Below, in pieces: positions 53,387 to 62,631 of a DNA stretch of 64,000 nucleotides. The position numbers and the translations under genes were made by a program. Source of the DNA: Mycobacterium sp. IS-1590 (lineage in GTDB: Bacteria; Actinomycetota; Actinomycetes; Mycobacteriales; Mycobacteriaceae); assembly GCF_001500025.1 (NCBI RefSeq), contig NZ_LQIW01000049.1:124001-188000 (forward strand). The letters run 5' to 3'. The notes below the pieces were generated by a model, which worked only from the letters and a program-made list of their open reading frames with translations, made no database searches and had not been told where the DNA came from. Within the stretch, counting starts at the first letter, position 1, and each line of letters begins with the position of its first letter.

Positions 53387-54532
53387 GTGGCACGCGACTA
53401 TTACGGGCTGCTCGGCGTGAGCAAAGGCGCGTCGGATGCGGAGATCAAGCGCGCCTATCGCAGGTTGGCGCGCGAACTCCATCCCGACGTCAATCCCGAC
53501 GAACAGGCCCAGGCCCGGTTCAAGGACATCAGCGCCGCCTACGAGGTGCTCAGCGATCCGGAGAAGCGCCGCATCGTCGATCTCGGCGGTGACCCATTGG
53601 AATCGGCGTCGAACGGAGCCGGGTTCTCCGGTGGGTTCGGGGGCCTGGGCGACGTCTTCGAGGCGTTCTTCGGCGGCGGCGGCGCCACCCGCGGACCGAT
53701 CGGCCGGGTGCGACCGGGGTCGGATTCGCTGCTGCGGATGCGGCTGGACCTGTCCGAGTGCGCGACCGGCGTGACCAAGCAGGTCACCGTCGACACCGCG
53801 GTGTTGTGCGACCTGTGCCACGGCAAAGGCACACACGGCAACTCCAGCCCGGTGGCCTGTGACACCTGCGGCGGTCGCGGCGAGATCCAGACGGTGCAGC
53901 GCTCCCTTCTGGGCCAGGTCATGACGTCGCGGCCCTGTCCGGTGTGCGGCGGCGTGGGTGAGGTCATCCCGGATCCCTGCCACCGCTGCGGCGGCGACGG
54001 CCGCGTGCGCGCCCGCCGGGAGATCAGCGTGAAGATCCCGGCAGGCGTCGGCGACGGGATGCGGGTGCGGTTGGCGGCCCAAGGCGAGGTGGGGCCGGGC
54101 GGGGGACCCGCGGGCGACCTGTATGTCGAGGTGCACGAGCAGCCGCACGCCACGTTCCTGCGCGACGGCGACGACCTGCACTGCACGGTCTCGGTGCCGA
54201 TGGTGGACGCGGCGCTGGGCACCAGCGTCACCGTCGACGCGATCCTCGACGGGCCGACCGAGATCGCGATCCCGTCCGGCACCCAGCCCGGCGCCGTCGT
54301 CACGCTGCGCGGCCACGGCATGCCGCATCTGCGCTCCGGGGTGCGCGGCGACCTGCACGCGCACATCGACGTGGTGGTGCCGTCGCGGCTGGACAGCGAG
54401 GACGCCGAACTGCTGCGCAAGCTCAAGGCGAAGCGGGCCCGCGACGTCGCCGAGGTTCGCTCCGCGCAGCCGACGGCCGCGAGCGGCGGGGGGCTGTTCA
54501 GCAGGCTGCGTGAGACGTTCAGCGGCCGCTGA
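53387..54532 (+). CDS. dnaJ2: Co-chaperone DnaJ2
   Basis: A 381-residue type I DnaJ. J domain with 'HPD' in 'LHPDVNP', then a Gly/Phe-rich linker ('GAGFSGGFGGLGDVFEAFFGG'-like), four zinc repeats (CDLCHGKG, CDTCGGRG, CPVCGGVG, CHRCGGDG) and the C-terminal substrate domains with 'GVRGDLHAHIDV'. It stimulates DnaK ATPase and delivers unfolded proteins. GTG start; operon with hrcA. Confidence 0.94.
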   Translation: MARDYYGLLGVSKGASDAEIKRAYRRLARELHPDVNPDEQAQARFKDISAAYEVLSDPEKRRIVDLGGDPLESASNGAGFSGGFGGLGDVFEAFFGGGGATRGPIGRVRPGSDSLLRMRLDLSECATGVTKQVTVDTAVLCDLCHGKGTHGNSSPVACDTCGGRGEIQTVQRSLLGQVMTSRPCPVCGGVGEVIPDPCHRCGGDGRVRARREISVKIPAGVGDGMRVRLAAQGEVGPGGGPAGDLYVEVHEQPHATFLRDGDDLHCTVSVPMVDAALGTSVTVDAILDGPTEIAIPSGTQPGAVVTLRGHGMPHLRSGVRGDLHAHIDVVVPSRLDSEDAELLRKLKAKRARDVAEVRSAQPTAASGGGLFSRLRETFSGR

Positions 54533-54630
54533 CGGGGCAATGGTATGCCGAGGGCTGTGCGCGAGACCGCGCTGCGTGCTGTGCCGAACCGCGATCCACA
54601 ACCAACCGGACAGTCTCGGATCGACAAGCC

Positions 54631-55371
54631 GTGACGCAGGGGCTGTTCTACGTCGACGCCCTGCCTGCGGTCGGTGAGCTCGCGGTCGTCGAGGGCGACG
54701 AGGGCTTCCACGCCGCCAATGTGCGCCGCATCCGGCCCGGCGAGCGGTTGCAGCTCGGCGACGGCGCCGGGGAGCTGGCGCACTGCGAGGTCAGCGAGGT
54801 CGCAAAGGGCAGAGTGACGGCGCGGGTACTGGACCGGCGCTCCGTACCGCCCCCGTCGCCGACCGTGACCGTCGTGCAAGCGCTGCCCAAGTCGGATCGC
54901 TCGGAGTTGGCGATCGAATCGGCGACCGAGGCGGGCGCGGATGCGTTCGTGGCCTGGCAGGCCGCGCGCTGCGTGGCGCGGTGGGACTCGGCGGCCAAGG
55001 CCGAGAAGGGGCTGCGGCGGTGGAGTGCGGTGGCCCGCTCGGCGGCCCGGCAATCGCGGCGGGCCCGCATCCCCGAGGTCAGCGGGCCGGTCTCGACGGC
55101 CCAGCTGGTCGACGAGCTCACCGATCGTGACGCCGTCGTGCTCGCGCTGCACGAATCGGCGACGCAGCGGCTCGCCGATGTGGCGGTGGCCGCGGCGGAT
55201 GCGGTGGTCCTGGTGGTGGGACCCGAAGGCGGGATCGCCGACGACGAGCTCGCAGCGCTGACAGACGCGGGTGCGACGGCCGTGCGGCTGGGGCCCACGG
55301 TGCTGCGGACTTCGACGGCCGCGGCCGTCGCGCTGGGGGCATTGGGCGTGCTGACCGGCCGGTGGTCGTGA
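54631..55371 (+). CDS. rsmE: 16S rRNA (uracil-1498-N3) methyltransferase
   Basis: A 246-residue SPOUT methyltransferase (Rv2372c counterpart). PUA-like N-terminal domain ('HAANVRRIRPGERLQLGDG') then the trefoil-knot domain: 'QALPKSDRSELAIESATEAG', 'RWSAVARSAARQSRRARIP', 'VLVVGPEGGIADDEL' and 'LGPTVLRTSTA', which form the SAM pocket. GTG start 98 bp after dnaJ2. Confidence 0.92.
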   Translation: MTQGLFYVDALPAVGELAVVEGDEGFHAANVRRIRPGERLQLGDGAGELAHCEVSEVAKGRVTARVLDRRSVPPPSPTVTVVQALPKSDRSELAIESATEAGADAFVAWQAARCVARWDSAAKAEKGLRRWSAVARSAARQSRRARIPEVSGPVSTAQLVDELTDRDAVVLALHESATQRLADVAVAAADAVVLVVGPEGGIADDELAALTDAGATAVRLGPTVLRTSTAAAVALGALGVLTGRWS

Positions 55372-55476
55372 TACACCGCCACTTCGAGCATTGGGTCGTG
55401 TCGCTGACCAGCGGTAAACTGTGCGCAGACATCTGCAACGGCCAGGTCAGAACCAGAAAGCAGGCACTGAACCCTC

Positions 55477-56520
55477 TTGACGCCCCGCGAGACGACCGCT
55501 GACTCTGATCAGTCTTCTGAGTCGGTACGCAGCAGCATCAACATTCCGCCCGACCTCGTCGTGGGCCTATTGGGTTCCGCCGACGAGAATCTGCGCGCGC
55601 TCGAGCGCGACCTGGCGGCCGACATCCACGTGCGTGGCAACGCGCTGACCCTGTCCGGCGAACCCGCCGACGTCGCCCTGGCCGAACGGGTGATCTCCGA
55701 GCTGATCGCGATCGTGAGCAACGGCCAGGCCCTGAACCCCGACGTCGTGCGGCACAGCGTCGGGATGCTCACCGGAACCGGCAACGAGTCGCCCGCCGAG
55801 GTGCTCACCCTCGACATCCTGTCGCGGCGCGGCAAGACCATCCGGCCCAAGACGCTGAACCAGAAGCGCTACGTCGACGCCATCGATGCGCACACCATCG
55901 TGTTCGGTATCGGACCCGCCGGCACCGGCAAGACGTATCTGGCGATGGCCAAGGCCGTCAACGCATTACAGTCCAAGCAAGTGTCGCGCATCATCCTCAC
56001 GCGGCCGGCCGTGGAGGCCGGTGAGCGGCTCGGCTTCCTGCCGGGCACGCTGAGCGAGAAGATCGACCCGTACCTGCGCCCGCTCTACGACGCGCTGCAC
56101 GACATGATGGACCCGGAGCTGATCCCGAAGCTGATGAGCGCCGGGGTGATCGAGGTCGCGCCGCTGGCGTACATGCGTGGCCGCACTTTGAACGATGCGT
56201 TCATCATCCTCGACGAGGCGCAGAACACCACCGCCGAGCAGATGAAGATGTTCCTCACCCGGCTCGGCTTCAACTCGAAAATCGTTGTGACAGGCGATAT
56301 CACGCAGGTCGACCTGCCCGGCGGGGCCGCTTCGGGCCTGCACGCGGCGATGCGGATCCTCGACGGCATCGACGACATCCACTTCGCCGAGCTCACCAGC
56401 GCCGACGTTGTGCGGCACCGGTTGGTGTCGGAGATCGTCGACGCGTACGCGCGGCACGACGAACCCACGCAGCTGAACCGGGCCCAGCGCCGCGCGTCCG
56501 GCTCCCGGTCCCGGCGGTAG
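55477..56520 (+). CDS. phoH: PhoH-like ATPase
   Basis: A 347-residue PhoH1 ATPase (Rv2368c counterpart). A KH-like N-terminal part ('NLRALERDLAADIHVRGN') precedes the P-loop domain: Walker A 'GPAGTGKTYLA' at about 146, 'LTRPAVEAGERLGFLPG', Walker B 'AFIILDEAQNTT' and sensor 'VVTGDITQVDLP'. Start at TTG (55477): no in-frame ATG or GTG fits and the family N-terminus begins here. It is followed 8 bp later by ybeY, a conserved RNA-maturation neighbourhood. Confidence 0.92.
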   Translation: MTPRETTADSDQSSESVRSSINIPPDLVVGLLGSADENLRALERDLAADIHVRGNALTLSGEPADVALAERVISELIAIVSNGQALNPDVVRHSVGMLTGTGNESPAEVLTLDILSRRGKTIRPKTLNQKRYVDAIDAHTIVFGIGPAGTGKTYLAMAKAVNALQSKQVSRIILTRPAVEAGERLGFLPGTLSEKIDPYLRPLYDALHDMMDPELIPKLMSAGVIEVAPLAYMRGRTLNDAFIILDEAQNTTAEQMKMFLTRLGFNSKIVVTGDITQVDLPGGAASGLHAAMRILDGIDDIHFAELTSADVVRHRLVSEIVDAYARHDEPTQLNRAQRRASGSRSRR

Positions 56521-56528
56521 CGGTCGAT

Positions 56529-57065
56529 ATGAGCATCGAGGTGTCCAACGAGTCGGGCATCGACGTCTCCGAAGAGGAATTGATCAGCGTCGCCCGCTTC
56601 GTCATCCGCAAGATGAAGGTCAACCCCGCGGCCGAATTGTCGATGGTGCTGCTCGACACCGCGGCGATGGCCGATCTGCACATGCGGTGGATGGATCTGC
56701 CCGGTCCCACCGACGTCATGAGCTTTCCCATGGACGAGTTGGAGCCCGGCGGCCGGCCCGACGCGCCCGAACCCGGTCCGGCCATGCTGGGCGACATCGC
56801 GCTGTGCCCGCAGTTCGCCGCCGATCAGGCCGCCGCGGCGGGGCATTCGCTGGGCCAGGAGCTGGCGCTGCTCACCGTGCACGGGGTATTGCACCTGCTG
56901 GGCTATGACCACGCCGAGCCCGCGGAGGAAAAAGAGATGTTCACCCTGCAGCGTCAACTGCTCGAGGAGTGGGTCGCCGACCAGGTCGAGGCCTACCACC
57001 AGGACCGCCAGTCCGAGAAGGAACGCCGGCTTCTGGACAACTCCCGATACTTCGACGAGCTGTGA
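56529..57065 (+). CDS. ybeY: rRNA maturation endoribonuclease YbeY
   Basis: A 178-residue metalloprotein with the signature 'HGVLHLLGYDH' (His118, 122, 128) that binds zinc and acts in 16S rRNA 3' end processing and ribosome quality control. 'WMDLPGPTDVMSFPMDE' is the conserved core. A charged C-terminal extension 'YHQDRQSEKERRLLDNS' is typical of mycobacteria. Stop overlaps the next start (GTGA). Confidence 0.93.
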   Translation: MSIEVSNESGIDVSEEELISVARFVIRKMKVNPAAELSMVLLDTAAMADLHMRWMDLPGPTDVMSFPMDELEPGGRPDAPEPGPAMLGDIALCPQFAADQAAAAGHSLGQELALLTVHGVLHLLGYDHAEPAEEKEMFTLQRQLLEEWVADQVEAYHQDRQSEKERRLLDNSRYFDEL

Positions 57066-58381
57066 CCGGCGTCGGGCAGCTGATCTTCGCGATCGTCCTC
57101 GTCTTCTTCGGCGGGCTTTTCGCGGCGATCGACGCGGCGCTGAGCACGGTGTCGATGGCGCGCGTCGAGGAATTGGTCCGCGAGGAACGGCCGGGAGCGG
57201 TGCGGTTGGCCAGGGTGATGGCCGAGCGCCCTCGCTACATCAACCTGATCGTGCTGCTGCGCATCGCCTGCGAGGTCGGGCCGACGGTGTTGTTGGCCGC
57301 CTACCTCGACGGCCATCTCGGCGTCACATGGGGGTTGTTCGTCGCCGCCGCGATCATGGTGGTGGTGAGCTTCGTCGTGATCGGCGTCGGCCCCCGCACA
57401 ATCGGCAGACAACACGCCTACACGATCGCCCTGCTCGCCGCCCTTCCGCTGCAAGCGCTTTCGGTGTTGCTGACACCGATCAGCCGGCTCCTGGTGCTGA
57501 TCGGTAACGCGCTGACACCGGGTCGCGGATTCCGCAACGGCCCGTTCGCCTCCGAGATCGAACTGCGCGAGGTGGTCGATCTGGCGCAGCAGCGCGGGGT
57601 CGTGGCCGACGACGAGCGGCGAATGATCCAGTCGGTGTTCGAACTCGGTGACACTCCGGCACGAGAGGTGATGGTGCCGCGCACCGAGATGGTGTGGATC
57701 GAAAGCGACAAGACGGCGGGGCAGGCGACCTCGCTCGCCGTGCGCAGCGGCCACTCCCGTATCCCGGTGATCGGGGAGAACGTCGACGACATCGTGGGTG
57801 TCGTGTACCTCAAGGACCTCGTGCAGCGGACGTACTACTCGACCGACGGCGGTCGCGGCACCAAGGTTTCCGATGTCATGCGGCGCCCGGTGTTCGTACC
57901 CGATTCCAAACCGCTCGACGAGCTGCTGCGCGAGATGCAACGCGACCGCGTTCACATGGTGCTGCTGGTCGACGAGTACGGTGCGATCGCCGGCCTGGTC
58001 ACCATCGAGGATGTGCTCGAGGAGATCGTCGGCGAGATCGTCGACGAGTACGACGCCGGCGAAGTGGTTCCCGTAGAAGACTTGGGGGACAACCGGTATC
58101 GCGTCTCGGCGCGGCTGCCGATCGAGGATCTCGGCGAGCTCTACGACATCGAGTTCGACGACGATCTCGACGTGGACACCGTCGGCGGTCTCGTCGCGCT
58201 GGAACTCGGTCGCGTCCCGCTCCCGGGCGCGGAGGTGACGTGGGACGGGTTGCGACTGCAGGCAGAAGGCGGACCGGACCACCGTGGGCGGGTGCGCATC
58301 GGCACGGTGCTGGTCAGCCGCACCGAACCTGCCCAAGGAGACGACGAGGACAACAATGAACGCTTGGGCGAAGAGCGGTGA
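57062..58381 (+). CDS. CNNM/CorC-type membrane protein with CBS domains
   Basis: A 439-residue Rv2366c-like protein. The N-terminal CNNM (DUF21) domain has about four membrane segments ('LIFAIVLVFFGGLFAAIDAAL' first; residues 1-190), followed by the acidic 'AREVMVPRTEMVWIE', two CBS domains ('SGHSRIPVIGENVDDIVG', 'VDEYGAIAGLVTIEDVLEEI') and the C-terminal CorC/HlyC ('VDTVGGLVALELGRVP') domain. Family members handle Mg/Co ions; the haemolysin label is historical. GTG start overlaps ybeY. Confidence 0.9.
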   Translation: MTGVGQLIFAIVLVFFGGLFAAIDAALSTVSMARVEELVREERPGAVRLARVMAERPRYINLIVLLRIACEVGPTVLLAAYLDGHLGVTWGLFVAAAIMVVVSFVVIGVGPRTIGRQHAYTIALLAALPLQALSVLLTPISRLLVLIGNALTPGRGFRNGPFASEIELREVVDLAQQRGVVADDERRMIQSVFELGDTPAREVMVPRTEMVWIESDKTAGQATSLAVRSGHSRIPVIGENVDDIVGVVYLKDLVQRTYYSTDGGRGTKVSDVMRRPVFVPDSKPLDELLREMQRDRVHMVLLVDEYGAIAGLVTIEDVLEEIVGEIVDEYDAGEVVPVEDLGDNRYRVSARLPIEDLGELYDIEFDDDLDVDTVGGLVALELGRVPLPGAEVTWDGLRLQAEGGPDHRGRVRIGTVLVSRTEPAQGDDEDNNERLGEER

Positions 58382-58387
58382 GGCACA

Positions 58388-58714
58388 ATGACTGACCTCG
58401 ACAGTGAGGACGCCAAGCTCGTGACGCTGGCGCGCGGGGCGATGGCGAGGGCCGAGGCGGGCAGCGGCGCCGCCGTGCGGGACCGCGACGGGCGCACCTA
58501 CGCGGCTGCTCCGGTGGCGCTGACGGCGTTGGAACTGACCGCCTTACAGGCCGCCGTGGCCGCAGCGGTGTCCAGCGGTGCGACCGGTCTGGAGGCCGCG
58601 GTGGTGCTCGGCGGATCCTCCGACGACGCGGGCGTGGCGGCGGTGCGCGAGCTGTCGGCGGATGCGGTGGTGATCGTCGCCGATCGATCCGGGCGTCCGG
58701 TGTCAAACCCGTGA
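58388..58714 (+). CDS. Cytidine-deaminase-like protein without zinc motifs (Rv2365c-like)
   Basis: A 108-residue Ala-rich protein. Length and pattern ('LVTLARGAMARAEAGSGAAVRDRDGRTYAAAPV', 'ALTALELTALQAAVAAAVSSG', 'VVIVADRSGRPVSNP', each a strand/helix step) match the cytidine deaminase fold, but the zinc motifs HAE/CAE and PCxxC are missing: 'LTALELTALQ' lies where C/HAE would be. It therefore cannot deaminate. In Bacillus-type genomes a true cdd gene sits between ybeY and era, so this is probably a degenerate relative retained in the same slot. Function unknown. GTGA overlap with era. Confidence 0.7.
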   Translation: MTDLDSEDAKLVTLARGAMARAEAGSGAAVRDRDGRTYAAAPVALTALELTALQAAVAAAVSSGATGLEAAVVLGGSSDDAGVAAVRELSADAVVIVADRSGRPVSNP

Positions 58715-59625
58715 GCGACGAATTCCGTTCGGGCTTCGTCTGTTTCGTCGGCCGGCCCAACACCGGTAAGTCGACCTTGACTAACGCGCTGGTCGGCACC
58801 AAGGTCGCGATCACGTCGAACCGCCCGCAGACCACCCGGCACACCATCCGCGGAATCGTGCACCGGGAGAACTTCCAGATCGTGCTCGTCGACACCCCGG
58901 GGCTGCACCGTCCGCGCACGCTGCTCGGCCAGCGGCTCAACGACCTGGTCAAGGACACCTACTCCGAGGTCGACGTCATCGGATGGTGCATCCCCGCCGA
59001 CGAGAAGATCGGCCCCGGCGACCGCTGGATCCACGACCAGATCCGCGCGGTCGCCCCCAGGACCACGCTGGTCGCGATCGTCACCAAGATCGACAAGGTG
59101 TCCAAGGACCGCGTCGCGGCGCAATTGGTCGCCGTGAGCGAACTGGTCGGCCCCGACACCGAGATCGTTCCGGTGTCGGCGACCGCGGCCGACAACCTCG
59201 ATGTGCTCGTCGACGTGCTGGCCTCCGAACTGCCGCCGGGGCCGGCGTTCTACCCCGACGGCGAGCTCACCGACGAGCCCGAGGAGACCCTGATGGCCGA
59301 GCTGATCCGCGAGGCCGCGCTCGAAGGTGTGCGCGACGAACTGCCGCACTCGCTGGCCGTCGTCATCGAGGAGGTCTCCCCGCGGGAGGGCCGCACACCG
59401 GAGCAGGGTGAACTGATAGACGTGCACGCCATCCTGTTCGTCGAACGCGAAAGCCAGAAAGGCATCGTCATCGGCAAGGGCGGGGCCAGGTTGCGCGAGG
59501 TCGGCACCGCCGCGCGCCAGCAGATCGAAAAGCTGCTGGGCACCAAGGTCTACCTCGACCTGAGGGTCAAGATCGCCAAGAACTGGCAACGCGACCCGAA
59601 ACAACTGGGCCGCCTGGGCTTCTAG
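58711..59625 (+). CDS. era: GTPase Era
   Basis: A 304-residue ribosome-assembly GTPase. G1 'GRPNTGKST', G2 'QTTRHTIRG', G3 'LVDTPGLH', G4 'VTKIDKV', then the KH domain with 'GIVIGKGGARLREVGTAARQQI' that binds the 16S 3' end. GTG at 58711 overlaps the previous stop. Its role fits the neighbouring YbeY. Confidence 0.94.
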   Translation: MSDEFRSGFVCFVGRPNTGKSTLTNALVGTKVAITSNRPQTTRHTIRGIVHRENFQIVLVDTPGLHRPRTLLGQRLNDLVKDTYSEVDVIGWCIPADEKIGPGDRWIHDQIRAVAPRTTLVAIVTKIDKVSKDRVAAQLVAVSELVGPDTEIVPVSATAADNLDVLVDVLASELPPGPAFYPDGELTDEPEETLMAELIREAALEGVRDELPHSLAVVIEEVSPREGRTPEQGELIDVHAILFVERESQKGIVIGKGGARLREVGTAARQQIEKLLGTKVYLDLRVKIAKNWQRDPKQLGRLGF

Positions 59626-59626
59626 C

Positions 59627-60175
59627 TCAGCTCTGGGCGCCCGAGCCGGGCTCCCCGAACGGCCGTCCCGGGCCGTGCGCCGGCGGGGCCCCGTCGCCCT
59701 TGCCGTAGACCGCCACCACCACCGTGCGGTCGATCGCGTTCGCCGACCACACACCGATGTCGACGTTCGAGCAATCGGCCATGATCGCCTTGTAGTCCGG
59801 CCGGTGATACCACTGGTTGATCAACTCGATACCGCTCATCGCCAGTGCCGGGTTGATCGCCACCGTCTCGGTCACCGCACCCGCGTAGCCGGCGTTGCGC
59901 GCACGGTCGGCCACCGTGCTCCCGTCCGACCCGATGTCGCCGCCGAGTGCGCGGTTGTTGAGCACGTCGTTGGTGTGCCATTCGGCGGCCAGGCGCAGCT
60001 TCGGGTTGATCTTGATGTCGGTGTCGCAGCCGGCCTGTCGCTGCACGGTGTAGACGTTGGCCACCACACCGTCGTTGAACCGCTTGTTGTCAGCGGCCGC
60101 GGTCGGAACTCCAGCCACCAAGCCGCCCACCAGCCCCAGAACCGGAAATGCGCACGCGTAACCCAGCGCTCTCAT
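59627..60175 (-). CDS. Secreted CAP/SCP-domain protein
   Basis: A 182-residue exported protein. A signal peptide of about 29 residues ends 'VPTAAADN' (AxA cleavage). The mature part is a CAP domain: 'RLAAEWHTNDVLNNRAL' (His), 'ETVAINPAL' (Glu) and 'NQWYHRPDYKAIM' with 'VGVW' type end ('DIGVWSANA'). Two Cys (GCD, DCS) may pair. The start at 60175 is set by the signal peptide. It follows the amidase gene by 11 bp on the same strand, so cotranscribed. Function unclear; bacterial CAP proteins are often cell-surface. Confidence 0.82.
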   Translation of the reverse strand: MRALGYACAFPVLGLVGGLVAGVPTAAADNKRFNDGVVANVYTVQRQAGCDTDIKINPKLRLAAEWHTNDVLNNRALGGDIGSDGSTVADRARNAGYAGAVTETVAINPALAMSGIELINQWYHRPDYKAIMADCSNVDIGVWSANAIDRTVVVAVYGKGDGAPPAHGPGRPFGEPGSGAQS

Positions 60176-60186
60176 GCCCGCAGACT

Positions 60187-61707
60187 CTACGCGACCTCCT
60201 CGGAGACGTCGTCGGGTTCGCGCCGATCGCGGGCCGCTACCGGCTCGTCGGAGGCCGCGGCGGGCTCGGGGTCGGGCGCGGGTGCGGGAAACCACCACGG
60301 CTCGGGCTGGCGCACCGTCCAGCCGTTGATCGCTTCAAGCTCCGCGGCCAGCGAGATCAACAACGGCTCGCTGTTGGCCGGACCCATCAGCTGAACGCCG
60401 ATCGGCAGACCCTCGGAGGTGAACCCGGCCGGCACGTTGATCGACGGCCAGCCCAGCAGATTCCACGGCCAGGTCACCGGGCACGCCTTGATCATCGTGC
60501 GGTCGGTGGCCAGCCCGCCGAGCTCGTCGAACTCGTGCACCTTCGGCGGTGGCTGCGCGGTCGTCGGCGCCAGCACCACATCGGCGATGTTGAAGATGTA
60601 TCCGATGCGGCGGTGCGCGCGAGCCTCGCGGGCGCGGGCCTTGCGCAGCACGTGCTCCGACAGCAGCCGGCCGGTGCGCAGGTTGGCTTTGGTCCGTTTG
60701 TCCAGTGTGACGCCGTGACCGAGCCGGTCCGCCCAGTCCAGCAGCCCGGACGTGGAGCGGGACAGGAAGTTCCACGACATCTCGAGGCTGTAGTCGGGAT
60801 CGGCGGCGAACAGGCTGTGCCCGAGGTCCTCGAGCTGAGCGGCGACGACGGACATCGCTGCCTGGATCTCCGGGTGCAGTTTGGCCCGGAAACCGGTGAA
60901 CGGAAACTTCGTCGACATCGCGATCCGCAGGGGACCGGGCGCCTGAGCCACGTATTCCGAAACCTTGACCGGCGGCGGCTGATGGCGATCGCCTGCGACG
61001 TTGCCGGACGCGGCGTCGAGCACCAGCGCCGCATCGGCGACGGTGCGCGCCAGCACCCCGTTGACCGTGATCCCGTTGAACGCCTCGGGCAGCGGCCATG
61101 TCGAGATGCGGCCGCGCTGCGGTTTGATACCGACCAGATGTGTCCACGCGGCGGGGATGCGCACGCTGCCCGCCCCGTCGGAACCGATCGCGGCGGTCAC
61201 CAGCCCGGCCGCCACCGCCGCGGCGCTGCCGCCGGAGGAACCGCCGGGCGTGTGGTCACGCGACCACGGGTTGCGGGTATGGCCGAACGCGGGCCCGCTG
61301 GTGAACGGCCACTGACCCAGTTCGCAGGTGTTGGTCTTGCCGACGATGACCGCGCCTGCGGCCTTCAACCGCCGCACCACCTCGGCGTCCCGGGTGGCGG
61401 GGCGCACGTCACCGTCGGCGCCGAACCTGGTCGGATAGCCCGCGACGTCGACGTCATCTTTTACCGCGATCGGGATGCCGCAGAGCGGATACTTCGAAAG
61501 ATCCTGGCCCGCGGCGCGTTTGCGGTGGGCGCGGGCGGCGTCGGCCAGCGCCTGCTCGGTGAACACGACGCGGAACGCGTTGAGCGTCGGCTGGCTGGCC
61601 GCGATGGCGTCGAGCGAGCGCGCAACCAGTTCCACCGACGTCACAGAGCCGCTCGCGAGCTGGAAGAGCTGTTGAGTGAGGGTGGGGAAGCGCGTGTTTT
61701 TGACCAT
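60187..61707 (-). CDS. Amidase (AmiA2-like)
   Basis: A 506-residue amidase-signature enzyme corresponding in position to amiA2 (Rv2363). The Ser-cisSer-Lys triad is visible: Lys in 'IPIAVKDDVDV', and the Gly/Ser-rich 'GGSSGGSAAAVAAG' with the nucleophile in 'GSDGAGSVRIPA'. It hydrolyses amides; substrate unknown. The C-terminus has a Pro/Ala/Glu-rich tail of about 40 residues. ATG at 61707 ('MVKNTRFPT') diverges from recO with 63 bp between. Confidence 0.9.
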   Translation of the reverse strand: MVKNTRFPTLTQQLFQLASGSVTSVELVARSLDAIAASQPTLNAFRVVFTEQALADAARAHRKRAAGQDLSKYPLCGIPIAVKDDVDVAGYPTRFGADGDVRPATRDAEVVRRLKAAGAVIVGKTNTCELGQWPFTSGPAFGHTRNPWSRDHTPGGSSGGSAAAVAAGLVTAAIGSDGAGSVRIPAAWTHLVGIKPQRGRISTWPLPEAFNGITVNGVLARTVADAALVLDAASGNVAGDRHQPPPVKVSEYVAQAPGPLRIAMSTKFPFTGFRAKLHPEIQAAMSVVAAQLEDLGHSLFAADPDYSLEMSWNFLSRSTSGLLDWADRLGHGVTLDKRTKANLRTGRLLSEHVLRKARAREARAHRRIGYIFNIADVVLAPTTAQPPPKVHEFDELGGLATDRTMIKACPVTWPWNLLGWPSINVPAGFTSEGLPIGVQLMGPANSEPLLISLAAELEAINGWTVRQPEPWWFPAPAPDPEPAAASDEPVAARDRREPDDVSEEVA

Positions 61708-61770
61708 CGAGTAGAAGCTTATCGGCGGTGCGGATCGGAATCTGACGGACCGCAGTGGGAGACTGAACCG

Positions 61771-62631
61771 ATGCGGCTGTATCGGGACCGGGCGGTGGTG
61801 CTGCGCCAGCACAAGCTCGGCGAGGCCGACCGCATCGTGACACTTCTCACCCGCGATCACGGGTTGGTGCGGGCCGTGGCCAAGGGGGTGCGGCGCACCC
61901 GCAGCAAGTTCGGCGCCAGGCTGGAGCCGTTCGCGCACATCGACGTTCAGCTGCACCCGGGCCGCAACCTCGACATCGTCACCCAGGTGCAGGCCATCGA
62001 CGCGTTCGCCTCCGACATCGTCAGCGACTACGGCCGCTACACCTGCGCCTGCGCGGTGCTCGAGACCGCCGAACGCCTGGCCGGCGAGGAGCGCGCCCCG
62101 GTGCCCGCGCTGCACCGGCTGACGGTGGCCGCGCTGCGGGCGGTGGCCGACGGTGGCCGTCCCCGTGAGCTGGTGTTGGACGCGTACCTGTTGCGCGCCA
62201 TGGGGATCGCGGGTTGGGCCCCGGCGTTGACCGACTGCGCCCGCTGTGCCGCGCCGGGTCCGCACCGGGCTTTTCACGTGGCGGCCGGGGGCAGCGTATG
62301 CGTGCACTGCCGGCCCTCCGGGTCGGTGACGCCGCCCCAGGCGGTGTTGGACCTGATGGCCGCGCTGCACGACGGGGACTGGGAGTACGCCGAGACGTCG
62401 ACCCCGTCGCACCGCAGCCAGGCCAGCGGCCTGGTGGCCGCGCATCTGCAGTGGCATTTGGAGCGCCAATTGCGGACGTTGCCGCTGGTGGAACGGGTGT
62501 ACCGGGTGGATAGGAGTGTCGGCGACCTGCAGGCGTCGGTGGTCGGGCAGGATGTGCCACATGGCAAGCGAACGGGATGGGCGGAGGAAGAAGGCTCCGC
62601 CGACCTACCCACAGCTGCCTCCGGCGCCTGA
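61771..62631 (+). CDS. recO: DNA repair protein RecO
   Basis: A 286-residue RecO. N-terminal OB fold 'MRLYRDRAVVLRQHKLGEAD', then the helical domain with a zinc finger 'CARCAAPGPH...CVHC'. It loads RecA with RecR onto SSB-coated DNA. Its 3' end overlaps the next gene by 71 bp in another frame. Confidence 0.93.
   Translation: MRLYRDRAVVLRQHKLGEADRIVTLLTRDHGLVRAVAKGVRRTRSKFGARLEPFAHIDVQLHPGRNLDIVTQVQAIDAFASDIVSDYGRYTCACAVLETAERLAGEERAPVPALHRLTVAALRAVADGGRPRELVLDAYLLRAMGIAGWAPALTDCARCAAPGPHRAFHVAAGGSVCVHCRPSGSVTPPQAVLDLMAALHDGDWEYAETSTPSHRSQASGLVAAHLQWHLERQLRTLPLVERVYRVDRSVGDLQASVVGQDVPHGKRTGWAEEEGSADLPTAASGA

Noticed and set aside
54545..54634. A 29-codon ATG frame ending in a GTGA overlap with rsmE, similar in layout to the mbtT leader ORF
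   Set aside because: No ribosome site is visible before its ATG and the composition is ordinary for GC-rich DNA, so the overlap may be chance.
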